The notes under the pieces: generated by a model
The model's database searches: none
What the model saw: only the letters and a program-made list of their open reading frames with translations
Told to the model about the DNA's origin: nothing
Shown here: piece after piece, positions 39,703 to 48,920 of the stretch
Layout: each line of letters opens with the position of its first letter
Numbering within the stretch: the stretch's first letter is position 1
Made by a program: the position numbers and the translations under genes
Assembly: GCA_026419775.2 (NCBI GenBank)
Contig: JAOPGA020001692.1
Span: 1 to 48,924, forward strand
DNA: 48,924 nt
Origin: Acrasis kona
Lineage: Eukaryota > Heterolobosea > Eutetramitea > Acrasida > Acrasidae
Reading direction: 5' to 3'

Positions 39703-39960
39703 CCTTTTCGACAACAGTCAGAACCAAACAGTTTCAGCAAAGGCAGCATCTACTCAAAAGTTGGTTCGTCAACGAAACCACCTGACAAGTTCTAACGAGT
39801 TTGGCAAATAAATGCATCGATCTGATGGCAACTTGAAAACCATCGATGGAAATAAACCTACATTTGGGGATTTATGGCATACATGGCACTGTTTGCATAC
39901 CCATTGGTTGACAGCACGTCATGTCAAATGTCTATCGAGAAGTTTTGAAAAATAACAGCA

Positions 39961-40985
39961 ATGAGGGAATCACTGCTCTCAACAATACTTGTGATATCAT
40001 TGTTATCGATTGTTATTGCTCAAGACTCTAACGTCAGGACAGTAGACACAACAAATGGATATACTTTTCAAAAAGTATCTAACGTATCACAAATCAATGT
40101 CGGAAGGGATGCCACGCTTCTCGAAGTGTATCACTATGGTTCCAGACAATTACTATATGTAGAAATTAGGTCTTATGGTTCGGGTACAATTTTGTATGCA
40201 AGCAATGGAGTTGCCTCACTGGACGGAACAAATGTAATTTCACACCAACAAGATAACACATTTCTTAATGACTTTTAGTACATTTACTTGTTTAATTTAA
40301 CCGCTGGTAATTTTGTCGACCGCGATCGCACTGGAGATTACATTGTAGTCATTTCTACAAACCAAATGAACGGAGTCGACACTTACGTAGGATTGTCGTC
40401 CAGACTGACGGAAAATTATCCGGCTTACCCATCGTACTACTCCATAAGTAAGCATCACTACAAGTCATTTTTAATGTATTTTTAGATTTCATAGGTATTT
40501 ATTTATGGCCCATTCTAGCTGCGGTAATCATTTTTTCTGTCGTCACATCTGTTCTCTTTGTGGTGCTCTGCTTGCGAGGTAAGAAGAGCGTGGCGGCGAT
40601 AGGAGAGAGTCAAAAAAGAATGCGAAATCACATTATATATACTTGTATTGCGTGCGTTGTTATTGTAATATTAATATTGTTTTTGATTGCTGTTCCTTGG
40701 ATTGCCATGCAAACCATTAATCACCAATGTTGCGGAATTATAAATAGGTCCACTTCCACTACCGCAGAAACATCTTGTAGCGGCAATCGATGTATGTATG
40801 ATAAGACTCAAACGGTCCAGGAGACAACTTATATTCTTTGGGTGGTTTGCTTGTGTTTTGGTCTAGGTTCTATATTGTTGTTGCTTGTTGTTGTATTCGT
40901 GACGATACAGGCATTCAAGATGGCCAGGTTGAGAAAGTCTCAAGTTAATTTCACTCCTTCCGTCAAGTTTGTTGTTCAAGCATAA
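39961..40985 (+). CDS. Signal-peptide membrane protein with three TM segments, family unknown
   Basis: Three exons (39961-40233, 40279-40447, 40486-40985; introns 45 and 38 bp) give 313 aa. A signal peptide (about residues 1-20) precedes an extracellular domain of about 130 residues with beta-like strands (LLYVEIRSYGSGTILYA; DYIVVISTNQ). Three TM segments follow: IYLWPILAAVIIFSVV, HIIYTCIACVVIVILILFLI and YILWVVCLCFGLGSILLLLV. The loop between the second and third has CCG and two further Cys, weakly like a tetraspanin large loop but too short. The C-terminal tail is basic. I do not recognise the family. Introns remove in-frame stops, and phases close. Confidence 0.7.
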
Positions 40986-41173
40986 ACAAAACTTGCTTCC
41001 TTAATTGTAAAGATTTTATTAATATCCTTCCTTTTTGAAATGAGACTTTCGGGTTATTCCATAATAAAAATAGATATTTTATTAATATAACTATATATCT
41101 TGTGCTTTTTTGGTCAAAACATTTGAAATAAAAAGGGTCAACATTCAAACTTCAAAATTCACAAAACACAAAC

Positions 41174-42184
41174 ATGAGAACAACCATACTACTCGTCACA
41201 GCAATCGCAACTGCTGTATTATGCGTCCAGACCATTACCAACAACAAGGACGTAAGCTACTTTAGCTCTCCAGGAGGCACGTCATGTAACAAGAACCAAG
41301 TGTACGTTCAAACAGGACAAGGAAGGCCATCAATCATCTTCTCTTTCCCTCTAGAGAATGTAAAGAGTTCCATCTCTTCTGCATCATTGAGGTTCACAAC
41401 ATCAAAGTTCGCCAACTCTGATGCACTTGTATTGAACTTGGCTTCCATCAAACCAGGATATGTCTTGAAGGAAAGTGGAACAGTTCCAAACTACTGCATT
41501 GATGGTCTAACTACAGACAAATATTACCCTAACATTCAGTTATATTCAAGCGAGAGACTAACTGATCCCATTGATGTCCTCTCATCTGTTAAAGCAGCAA
41601 TTGATGCAGGAGCCAGTGAAGTTGTCTTCTCTGTAAGCTCCAGTACGCCTCCATATGATGCAAATGCCCCACCATCAAAGTGCAATAGGTTCCAATACCC
41701 AGATGTCACCCCATTCTTCAACGAAGGAAACAATTGCGGTTTCGAGTTGGAAAGTCAAGTTTCATTCAAACTAGATATTGAACAATCTGGTGCTTCAACC
41801 CCCGCACCAACCACCAACGAACCATCAGCCTCAGAGGAACCAACTACATTACCACCAGTCGAGACAACTAGTGCACCAACTAAATGTCCAGTATGCCCAT
41901 GTGGAGAGCAAAACTTATCTGGTGACAATTTGGCAGCTCCAGCGAGAAGATTCAGAACTGTTTGCCCAACCTGCAAGCCATGCCCAACAAATGAGCAAAC
42001 CACTACCAGTGTACCAACAAGCACTACTAGCACACCAACTACCACATCTCCACCAGTACAAGCTACAACTAAGGCTCCAGTTCAAAATGAATCTGGAGAT
42101 GATAATTCAAGACAGGAGTCGTCCGCATCATCAACAATAGCTGGTGTTATCGGAGCAGCTGCAGTAGCCGCCGCAATTTTGTAA
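41174..42184 (+). CDS. Secreted GPI-anchored surface protein with mucin-like stalk
   Basis: This is a 336-aa single-exon protein. It has a signal peptide (residues 1-17 or so), a folded N-terminal domain of about 190 residues with five or six Cys and beta-rich character (IIFSFPLENVKSSISSASLRF; EVVFSVSSS), then a Thr/Pro/Ser stalk from about 205 to 310 interrupted by two Cys-knots (KCPVCPCG; CPTCKPCPT). The C-terminus (SSASSTIAGVIGAAAVAAAIL) is a typical GPI signal. The N-terminal domain might be a carbohydrate- or lectin-like jelly roll; no motif proves it. The layout matches the GPI protease at 4596-5750. Confidence 0.78.
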   Translation: MRTTILLVTAIATAVLCVQTITNNKDVSYFSSPGGTSCNKNQVYVQTGQGRPSIIFSFPLENVKSSISSASLRFTTSKFANSDALVLNLASIKPGYVLKESGTVPNYCIDGLTTDKYYPNIQLYSSERLTDPIDVLSSVKAAIDAGASEVVFSVSSSTPPYDANAPPSKCNRFQYPDVTPFFNEGNNCGFELESQVSFKLDIEQSGASTPAPTTNEPSASEEPTTLPPVETTSAPTKCPVCPCGEQNLSGDNLAAPARRFRTVCPTCKPCPTNEQTTTSVPTSTTSTPTTTSPPVQATTKAPVQNESGDDNSRQESSASSTIAGVIGAAAVAAAIL

Positions 42185-42333
42185 TCCATAAAATAATTCT
42201 TTGCTAATTGTTAATTGCTTGTACTCAAAGTTGATGTAGTTTCTACTGGGTCGTATTGCTTCTATAATTCCTTTCTTTACAGAAACATTTATTTTAAAAA
42301 CAATCTCCATGTGTATGTCAAAAGGGTATTTAT

Positions 42334-42618
42334 TTAGCAATATGGTGTGCATGAATAGCCGCAACTCGGGCACTCTTTTTTCCTTCTAATGCATTCAGCG
42401 CAAGGTGACTCAAATATTTTACCGAACAAGCGCGAGTCGCTCTGTACTTGAGCACAAGTAACCTCACAGGAAAGGAAGCATCTCGCAGGACTTATTCCCT
42501 TCTCACAGTCTCTTTTGCAACTTTTACATGCCGCAATCTTACTTCCCACTAATCTGCTCCTTCCAGCAAATACACAAGCGACAAGCACGAGAAGTAGGAT
42601 GATTGTTGATGCTCTCAT
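42334..42618 (-). CDS. Secreted cysteine-rich peptide, 12 Cys
   Basis: This is a 94-aa single-exon protein. The signal peptide covers about residues 1-18 (ILLLVLVACVFA). The mature chain of about 75 residues has twelve Cys in a pattern of close pairs (ACKSC, RDC, RC, SC, TC, then PCAEC, EC, SC, SC, YC), so up to six disulfides. The rest is basic. Such layouts occur in secreted defence peptides, protease inhibitors and adhesive proteins; none is specifically recognised. Confidence 0.7.
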   Translation of the reverse strand: MRASTIILLLVLVACVFAGRSRLVGSKIAACKSCKRDCEKGISPARCFLSCEVTCAQVQSDSRLFGKIFESPCAECIRRKKECPSCGYSCTPYC

Positions 42619-43392
42619 TGTTTCGTTTGAATGTTCTCTATTCTTTTTACTCCGATAATTGTTACACGGAGTGTGCCAACGTCTTTACATAAAAATCCCG
42701 GCTTCTCGGAAAATAAATTACCTATGGAATTATTCAACCATTATCTTAACCGTTGTCTCTACAGTAACGAAGAAAGTGATGGTCTTTATTATTAGTCGTT
42801 GTGTGTTAGAGTTTCGTCTGTTTGGTGGACTTTTAAAGATTCCAAACCATAAATTCCGACAATAAAAAAAACAAAATAAACATTAAAAGCTGTTACACAT
42901 CGCTAGAAGGAGCTGGTCAAACAAATATTCATACAATCGTCCCTGAGTCTGAGTTGGTGAGAAAACGCAGCAATTTACATTAACAAGTTGTAATACATTG
43001 ACCCTTCTTAGTAAGTCCCACATTTGATGATTCACAGACCATCATATTGTATAATACGCACCAGGCAACATTTCACCGAAAACTCCATACCTTCTAGTAA
43101 AGCTCTTGACAATGGTGTGACAAAATACATTCTTGATTAACGTGTTGGACTGCTTTTTTGAAGAGGCTAACCTCAAGAACTTATTATAATGAAGCTACTT
43201 GCAGATGTCATTAATGTTGAATCCTTCCGATGCGTAGTGAGGGTGAACCATTCAATTATTCATCTCAATTTTCACATGATTCGTTGAAGAAGCTCTAAAT
43301 ACACGATCTTCTTGTACGTCAGGATTGGTGTATTCGTCAAAATATTTTGGTGTATCCTCCTCTGCTCAACTTGGTTTCTATTTACAACACAA
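42619..43392. other. Unresolved 770-bp region with possible minus-strand exons
   Basis: No gene is called. On the minus strand, 42892-42960 or so reads TQGRLYEYLFDQLLLAM and ends at a stop followed by AATAAA-like sequence; a 36-bp GT-AG interval precedes it and a frame MWDLLRRVNVLQL lies just upstream. A further minus frame near 43250 starts MVHPHYASEGFNINDIC. These may be pieces of one short multi-exon gene, but the middle could not be joined with consistent phases. Confidence 0.35.
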
Positions 43393-43845
43393 ATGTCGGA
43401 CGAACAGAAGAACCAAGAAAAGCCTGTTGAGGAATCAAAGGATAACGTCGAAAAAGGCGAACAGGCAGATGATAAAGAAAGCGATGATTTAAGAAAATCA
43501 AAGCGACCAGAAGACGAGGACGGTGTTAATAGTGACAGCGAGGATGAAGATGAAAAATCTCGGCGACAGAATAGAGGCTATGTAGAAAAAGACGATACCA
43601 AGGCTTTTAATACGGATAAAGATTCAAAAGATGATAATAGAAGAGATAAAAGAGACGAAGACAGATACCGCGATGATAGGGAGCGTGGTGATAGGGATAA
43701 TAAGAGGAGAAGAGAAGATAATTATGGAAGGAAGGACAGCAACAAACGGCACAGAGAATCAGATGATTTGAGTTCTAGAAATACACCAAAACGAAGATAC
43801 AAGGGCAGAGGTGAGATGCGCTATCGCACACCACCACCACAATAA
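43393..43845 (+). CDS. Highly charged Arg/Asp/Glu-rich nuclear-type protein
   Basis: From the ATG at 43393 this is a 150-aa protein. It starts acidic (SDSEDEDE), then becomes RD/RE-rich (RRDKRDEDRYRDDRERGDRD) and ends YKGRGEMRYRTPPPQ. Mixed-charge domains of this kind occur in splicing and nuclear-speckle proteins, and the final RYRTP recalls the tails of SR-like cyclophilins. No RRM or other fold is visible. The frame is open to 43312 without an ATG. It is probably intrinsically disordered. Confidence 0.62.
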   Translation: MSDEQKNQEKPVEESKDNVEKGEQADDKESDDLRKSKRPEDEDGVNSDSEDEDEKSRRQNRGYVEKDDTKAFNTDKDSKDDNRRDKRDEDRYRDDRERGDRDNKRRREDNYGRKDSNKRHRESDDLSSRNTPKRRYKGRGEMRYRTPPPQ

Positions 43846-44194
43846 ATTTATTCACGTAGACTTGAAGAACTTTCTGACTTCTACAAATCTTTGGTTAAGT
43901 TATTACATTTGTACACGTGAGAAGTTTTTTTAAAACTTTTAAAAGCTTTCTTACAAAGTTTTAAATCCCCCACTTTCTGTTGGTGCGACCGTATCAGGGA
44001 TGTTCTGGATGATGACCATCTGCCTCCTCTGGGTTGGGGGCTTCCGTCTCCATAAAAATTATCATGTATTTTTGTAATAGATTTACTCCGCAGTTAACTG
44101 GTCCAGCATTTGACCAAATGAACGTCTCATATGACCATATACAAAGCGGAACCTCGTACATCAAAAAAAGCAAATAACACCAACACGTTGTGAA
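43846..44194. other. Intergenic, no gene seen
   Basis: Spacer between two plus-strand genes, with AATAAATT overlapping the stop of the charged protein and the ABC transporter upstream region. Minus frames here are short and without features. Confidence 0.45.
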
Positions 44195-47100
44195 ATGAAA
44201 ATTCAAACGGAGCAAGGCCACTCTGATGAGCTTTCCTTCGAACGTAACAAAGATTTATACCCAGTAGGCCCTCCAAACGAAAGAGACACATGCTCAACAC
44301 TATCAAGCATCTTCTTTGGATATTTGGACAATTTTTTTCGCGAGGGTTACAAAAGACCACTTGGGCATGCAGACGTTTGGGAGTGCAGCAAGAATGACGA
44401 CTTGGACAATTCCTATTCGAAATTCAAAACAACATTTCGAAATCACCAATCCGACAGCACTACCGAGCAAAAAAAAAGTAGAACGGTTCTGAGGGCACTT
44501 TATTCCCAGAGCAGTCCCATCATCTTTTGGGCAGGTTTGTTCTGCGCTATACGCATCTTTTGTCAATTTGCAGATACATTTCTGTTATATGCACTCATCT
44601 CATTTGTGAGTGAAAATCAATCGCAAGATTGGTATAAAGGTTATCTATACGCGGTGGGTTTGCTTTCAAACTCCATCATTGTAACACTGTGCGACCAGCA
44701 CACATTACAAGTCATGAATGATGTAAATGTAAAAAATATATCCTCCTTGCAACGCTTTCTGTACTCTAAATTGTTAAGACTTAGTCAAGAGACCCTACAA
44801 CAAAGAAGTAGTGGTCAAATTGTTAATTTGTCCTCATCTGATATTTTCAAAGTAACAGAGTTTATAAAAAATATACATAGTCTCTGGACCATCCCTACTG
44901 TTGTAATTGTTGCGATGATTTTGAATTTTTTATATTTTGGATGGGCCACGCTTGTTGGTGTGGTTGCCATTGGTCTTCTCGTTCCGGTTACAACCTATGT
45001 TGCTAGACTTTTAGCAAAATTCGAAGCACAAATAAATATTGTAAAGGATCAGCGAATAAAGTACATGAATGAAATTCTTCAAGGCATTCGTATAATTAAA
45101 TACTTGTGTTGGGAAGATTATAAAAAAGAACAAGTGTTGAATGCTCGTGAAGCAGAAGTCAAGTTGTTACAACGCTCTGTTTTATTTAGATGTTTTGATA
45201 CTCTTGTTTCTTCTTCTGTTGGTATAGCCGGTAGTGCCGTCACTTTTATTGTGTATGCTTTGTCTGGTGGAGGTGATTTTACTCCAGCAAAGATTTTTAC
45301 TTCCATGACCATCTTTTCTTTGATGGTTAATCCATTGTGGGAATGGTCTTGGATCGTGACTGCTGCTATTAATGCCAATACTAGTTTGAAGCGTTTGTCT
45401 AGTTTCTATTTTGATGATGAAGTCAAAGAAATTGATTTGCAATCAAACCCGAACAGTGCTTTTTCGAGTCCTAATGATGGCGAGGGTCTTCTCGATGTCA
45501 TGTTAGAGTCTGATCAAGTTGACTCCATCGATGTGGTCAACCAACAACAAATGCTTGATCAAGATTTGTCAATTTCCATCACAAACGCGTCATTTGGTTA
45601 TGGCGGCGATGTTATTCTGAATGATATTGATTTAAAAATAAAGCGTGGTGAATTCGTTTGTGTTGTTGGTCCTGTAGCGAGTGGTAAATCAACTCTGATC
45701 AATGCTATACTAAAAGAATGTGGTGCGTTGTCAGGAAGAATCTATAAAAGAGGAAAAGTTTCTTTTTGTAATGAAAAACCTTGGATCATCAACGCATCCA
45801 TCAGAGATAATATTTTGTTTGGTAATAAATATGATAAACTCAGGTACGAGAACGTTCTGAGAGTATGTCAACTGGTAACGGATCTAGAAAGACTTCCAAA
45901 GCACGACTCAACTGAAGTTGGTGAAAATGGTGTCAATTTAAGTCCTGGACAGCAGCACAGATTATCTCTGGCAAGGGCTGCATATTCCATTAATGCTGAA
46001 ATTACTCTTCTTGACTCTACTCTTAATGCTGTCGACAACGCAGTCCAAAGCGCAATCGTTCAACAGTGTTTAGTTGACTTTTTACACGTACAAGAGAAAC
46101 GGACCGTAGTGATGGTCACCCATTCTCTAAAAGCATGTGAATATGCAGATCGTATAATAGTCATGGGCAATGGGTCCATCAAGAAGATTGTCCGAGATCT
46201 TAATGAAATTAGAGCTGAAGTGCAACAACAAGATGTAGAAGAACAAGGAGTTGAAAAGGAACAAGAAACATCAACCACATCTAATATTTTAAATAAAAGT
46301 CAGGACCAAGGCAAAATTATTGTTGAGGAGGATAAAAAGACGGGAAGTGTGTCTTCTAATGTTGTTTTGACATATCTAAAAGGATATGGTGCTTTTTATT
46401 TTTCTTGTTGTCTATTGGTTGGCTTATTTATGAAAATCACTGAGCAAGGAAGAACCGTGTGGCTATCTCGGTGGAGTGATTCCAAAGATGCAGCATCGAC
46501 TGCAATGTATTATCTTGGCATTTATTGTGCACTAGGTGTGTTGTGGTTAATCTCCTTGTTTATTACGGGTGTGTCTTTTGGGTTCGGTAGCATCCGCAGT
46601 ACTTCTTTCCTTCACAAAAAAATGTTAGATAGAATCTTGCACGCTCGCATGACATTCTTTGATTCTAATCCAGTCGGTAGAATTCTTAATCGATTCACTC
46701 AAGATTTATCCACAATCGATAACAACATTACTCAAATAGTAACCAAATTGTATATGGAAGTGTTGAGTTGTATTGGGGCCGTCATCATCATTTCTTATGT
46801 CAGTCCTTGGTTTATTGTAATCATCATTCCTCTTTTGATTTCTTTCGGCGTTATGCAGAATATATACAGAAGAACTTCGAGAGAAGTAAGAAGATTAGAA
46901 AGTGTTAGTAGGAGTCCAATATTTAGTTACATTGCAGAAAGTGTCAGAGGTGTCAGCACCATAAGAGCTTATTCTTGTCAAAAACTATTTTTAACTCAAA
47001 GTAGGCTTCGTGATGAATATTTTTGTAAGCATTATTCAATGAGATTGTTGATCAATAGATGGATCGGCATTAGAATTGGTTTCATCTCTTCTCTTGTTGT

Positions 47101-48187
47101 CTTCTCTAGTTCTTGCCTAGCTGTTTTCGCTCGAAGTTCTTTGGACCCTGCAATGATTGCCTTGTCCGTCACTTTTGCGATGAATATTACCAACGTCTTC
47201 TTGTACATCATCAAACTTCTCGTGATGGGCGAAAGTAACATGACTTCATGTGAACGTATCATTCACTACGGAGAAAAGATTGCAATCGAACCTGTAGTTG
47301 TAAAATTTCCTTCCGATGTGCAAAAGTATTATTCTGATTGTGATACTCAACCAGAGAGCCAAGAGCTTTTGAACAGTGCTGCTTGCAATGTCTCTGAAGA
47401 TTGGCCAGAAAATGGTGTTATTGACTTTGAGTCGGTATGTGCTAGTTACAGACCTGGACTTGATGACCCTGTTCTCAAGTCAATCACCCTCAACATTAAA
47501 TCTGGTGAAAAGATTGGTATTGTTGGCAGAACTGGAGCGGGTAAAAGCACCATGTTGTTGACTTTGTTTAGATTTTTGGAATGTAGTTCAGGAAGCATTT
47601 CAATAGATGGCCTAAACATTGCTCATATTCCGTTACAAAAGCTCAGAAGTCGTATAACCATCATTCCACAAGTACCTGTTCTATTTTCAGGTACCATCCG
47701 GTCTAATATCGACATTCTAGATGAGTACCCTGACCATATAATCTGGAATGCTCTTGAACGGGTTCACATGAAGGAAAAAGTAGAAGCACTTCCGCTTGGC
47801 ATCATGGAACCTGTGTCCGAGCAGGGTTCAAATTTCTCATTAGGAGAGCAAGCTTTGTTGTCTTTGACTCGTAGTTTGTTGAAAAAGAACAAGATTGTGG
47901 TGTTTGATGAGGCAACCGCAAATGTTGATTACGAATCCGATCAGTTGATTCAAGAAACAATAAGAAAAGAGTTTGGTGACTGCACCACCATAACAATAGC
48001 ACACAGACTAGACACTATTATTAATAGCGATCGAGTCCTTGTCTTAAATTCTGGTTTAGTTTCTGAATGTGGCACTCCATATGAATTATTAAGTAATCCC
48101 GACAGCATCTTTTATCATTTGGCTTCAGAAAATGGACGTGACTATCCATCAAGATTGATGCAAGCAATAAACCAACCTGTGTTGTAG
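44195..48187 (+). CDS. ABCC/MRP-type ABC transporter, full-length
   Basis: This is a 1330-aa single-exon exporter with the short MRP4-like layout (no TMD0). TMD1 spans about residues 100-400. NBD1 has Walker A GPVASGKST (about 490), signature LSPGQQHRLSLARA (about 582), Walker B ITLLDSTLNAVD and H-loop VTHSL. A Glu/Gln-rich linker leads to TMD2 (about 735-1020). NBD2 has Walker A GRTGAGKST (about 1108), signature FSLGEQALLSLTRS, Walker B IVVFDEATANVD and IAHRLDTI. The catalytic Glu of NBD2 is intact. In NBD1 the equivalent position is Ser (LLDS instead of the usual LLDD), so NBD1 is a degenerate site, as commonly in ABCC proteins. Substrates may be organic anions or conjugates. Confidence 0.95.
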   Translation: MKIQTEQGHSDELSFERNKDLYPVGPPNERDTCSTLSSIFFGYLDNFFREGYKRPLGHADVWECSKNDDLDNSYSKFKTTFRNHQSDSTTEQKKSRTVLRALYSQSSPIIFWAGLFCAIRIFCQFADTFLLYALISFVSENQSQDWYKGYLYAVGLLSNSIIVTLCDQHTLQVMNDVNVKNISSLQRFLYSKLLRLSQETLQQRSSGQIVNLSSSDIFKVTEFIKNIHSLWTIPTVVIVAMILNFLYFGWATLVGVVAIGLLVPVTTYVARLLAKFEAQINIVKDQRIKYMNEILQGIRIIKYLCWEDYKKEQVLNAREAEVKLLQRSVLFRCFDTLVSSSVGIAGSAVTFIVYALSGGGDFTPAKIFTSMTIFSLMVNPLWEWSWIVTAAINANTSLKRLSSFYFDDEVKEIDLQSNPNSAFSSPNDGEGLLDVMLESDQVDSIDVVNQQQMLDQDLSISITNASFGYGGDVILNDIDLKIKRGEFVCVVGPVASGKSTLINAILKECGALSGRIYKRGKVSFCNEKPWIINASIRDNILFGNKYDKLRYENVLRVCQLVTDLERLPKHDSTEVGENGVNLSPGQQHRLSLARAAYSINAEITLLDSTLNAVDNAVQSAIVQQCLVDFLHVQEKRTVVMVTHSLKACEYADRIIVMGNGSIKKIVRDLNEIRAEVQQQDVEEQGVEKEQETSTTSNILNKSQDQGKIIVEEDKKTGSVSSNVVLTYLKGYGAFYFSCCLLVGLFMKITEQGRTVWLSRWSDSKDAASTAMYYLGIYCALGVLWLISLFITGVSFGFGSIRSTSFLHKKMLDRILHARMTFFDSNPVGRILNRFTQDLSTIDNNITQIVTKLYMEVLSCIGAVIIISYVSPWFIVIIIPLLISFGVMQNIYRRTSREVRRLESVSRSPIFSYIAESVRGVSTIRAYSCQKLFLTQSRLRDEYFCKHYSMRLLINRWIGIRIGFISSLVVFSSSCLAVFARSSLDPAMIALSVTFAMNITNVFLYIIKLLVMGESNMTSCERIIHYGEKIAIEPVVVKFPSDVQKYYSDCDTQPESQELLNSAACNVSEDWPENGVIDFESVCASYRPGLDDPVLKSITLNIKSGEKIGIVGRTGAGKSTMLLTLFRFLECSSGSISIDGLNIAHIPLQKLRSRITIIPQVPVLFSGTIRSNIDILDEYPDHIIWNALERVHMKEKVEALPLGIMEPVSEQGSNFSLGEQALLSLTRSLLKKNKIVVFDEATANVDYESDQLIQETIRKEFGDCTTITIAHRLDTIINSDRVLVLNSGLVSECGTPYELLSNPDSIFYHLASENGRDYPSRLMQAINQPVL

Positions 48188-48238
48188 TTATGGACAAGTA
48201 AAAATAAACATTCTACATTGTGATTCATCAAATGTTAT

Positions 48239-48920
48239 TTATTTAACAAGAGAATTAATAAACGTTGACTTGACGGCCTCTCCTGAGAGTTTGACGGTAT
48301 GTGTTTTGTCAAACACAACATTACCTTGAGCATCTGTACCCCATAATGGCATCAATTTCGTAAGTTTTTTCGAATTGATTTGTTCATCGGCATCTCTCGC
48401 CTCATATCCTTCGTATTCAACTTTGTCTCCTACCTTGGCAGAGGAAGGAATTTTGAGTAATTCGACAGCACTGGTTACAGCGTCGGTGGCACACAAGATC
48501 ATTGCTTCACTTGTGACTCCTCGCATGTTTCCTGGTTTCAAATTACAAGCAACAAGCACATACTGATCTTGAATGTCGGATTGTTCAATTTTTCCAACCA
48601 ATCCGCTGCATACATTTCTTGGCTTTTCTTCTCCAACATCGATCTTCTCGATGAATAGGGAGTCTGCATCAGGGTGGCGCTCTACTGATAGAATTTTCCC
48701 AACACGGATGTCTAATGCATAAGGAGTGATCTCTTGTGGGGCATTCTTTTTTGGTTGTTTCTTTGGTGCTGGCTTTTCTTTTGGTTGTTCTTTTACATCA
48801 ACTTTTGGTTTTTCGTCTTTGGCAGGTTGGTCAGATAGAGTGACCTTGCTTACTTCCTCACTTAGTGTTTTATCTAAATAATTTAATGTGCTGGTGATGA
48901 GTTCACATACCTGCGTCCAT
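48239..48920 (-). CDS. EMAPII-type tRNA-binding protein (Arc1p/AIMP1-like)
   Basis: Two exons (48920-48911, 48873-48239; intron 37 bp) give 214 aa. The first exon codes only three whole residues plus one base. A Lys/Pro-rich basic linker (KEQPKEKPAPKKQPKK) precedes the OB-fold tRNA-binding domain: ALDIRVGKILSVERHPDADSLFIEKIDVGE, CSGLVGKIEQ, CNLKPGNMRGVTSEAMILCA, then the EMAPII-specific C-terminal part (LWGTDAQGNVVF). Such proteins bring tRNA to aminoacyl-tRNA synthetases, as Arc1p does for MetRS and GluRS. The gene starts 4 bp from the window edge; if it were part of a longer synthetase fusion, the first exon would lie outside, but the ATG and closed reading frame favour a complete gene. Confidence 0.85.
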
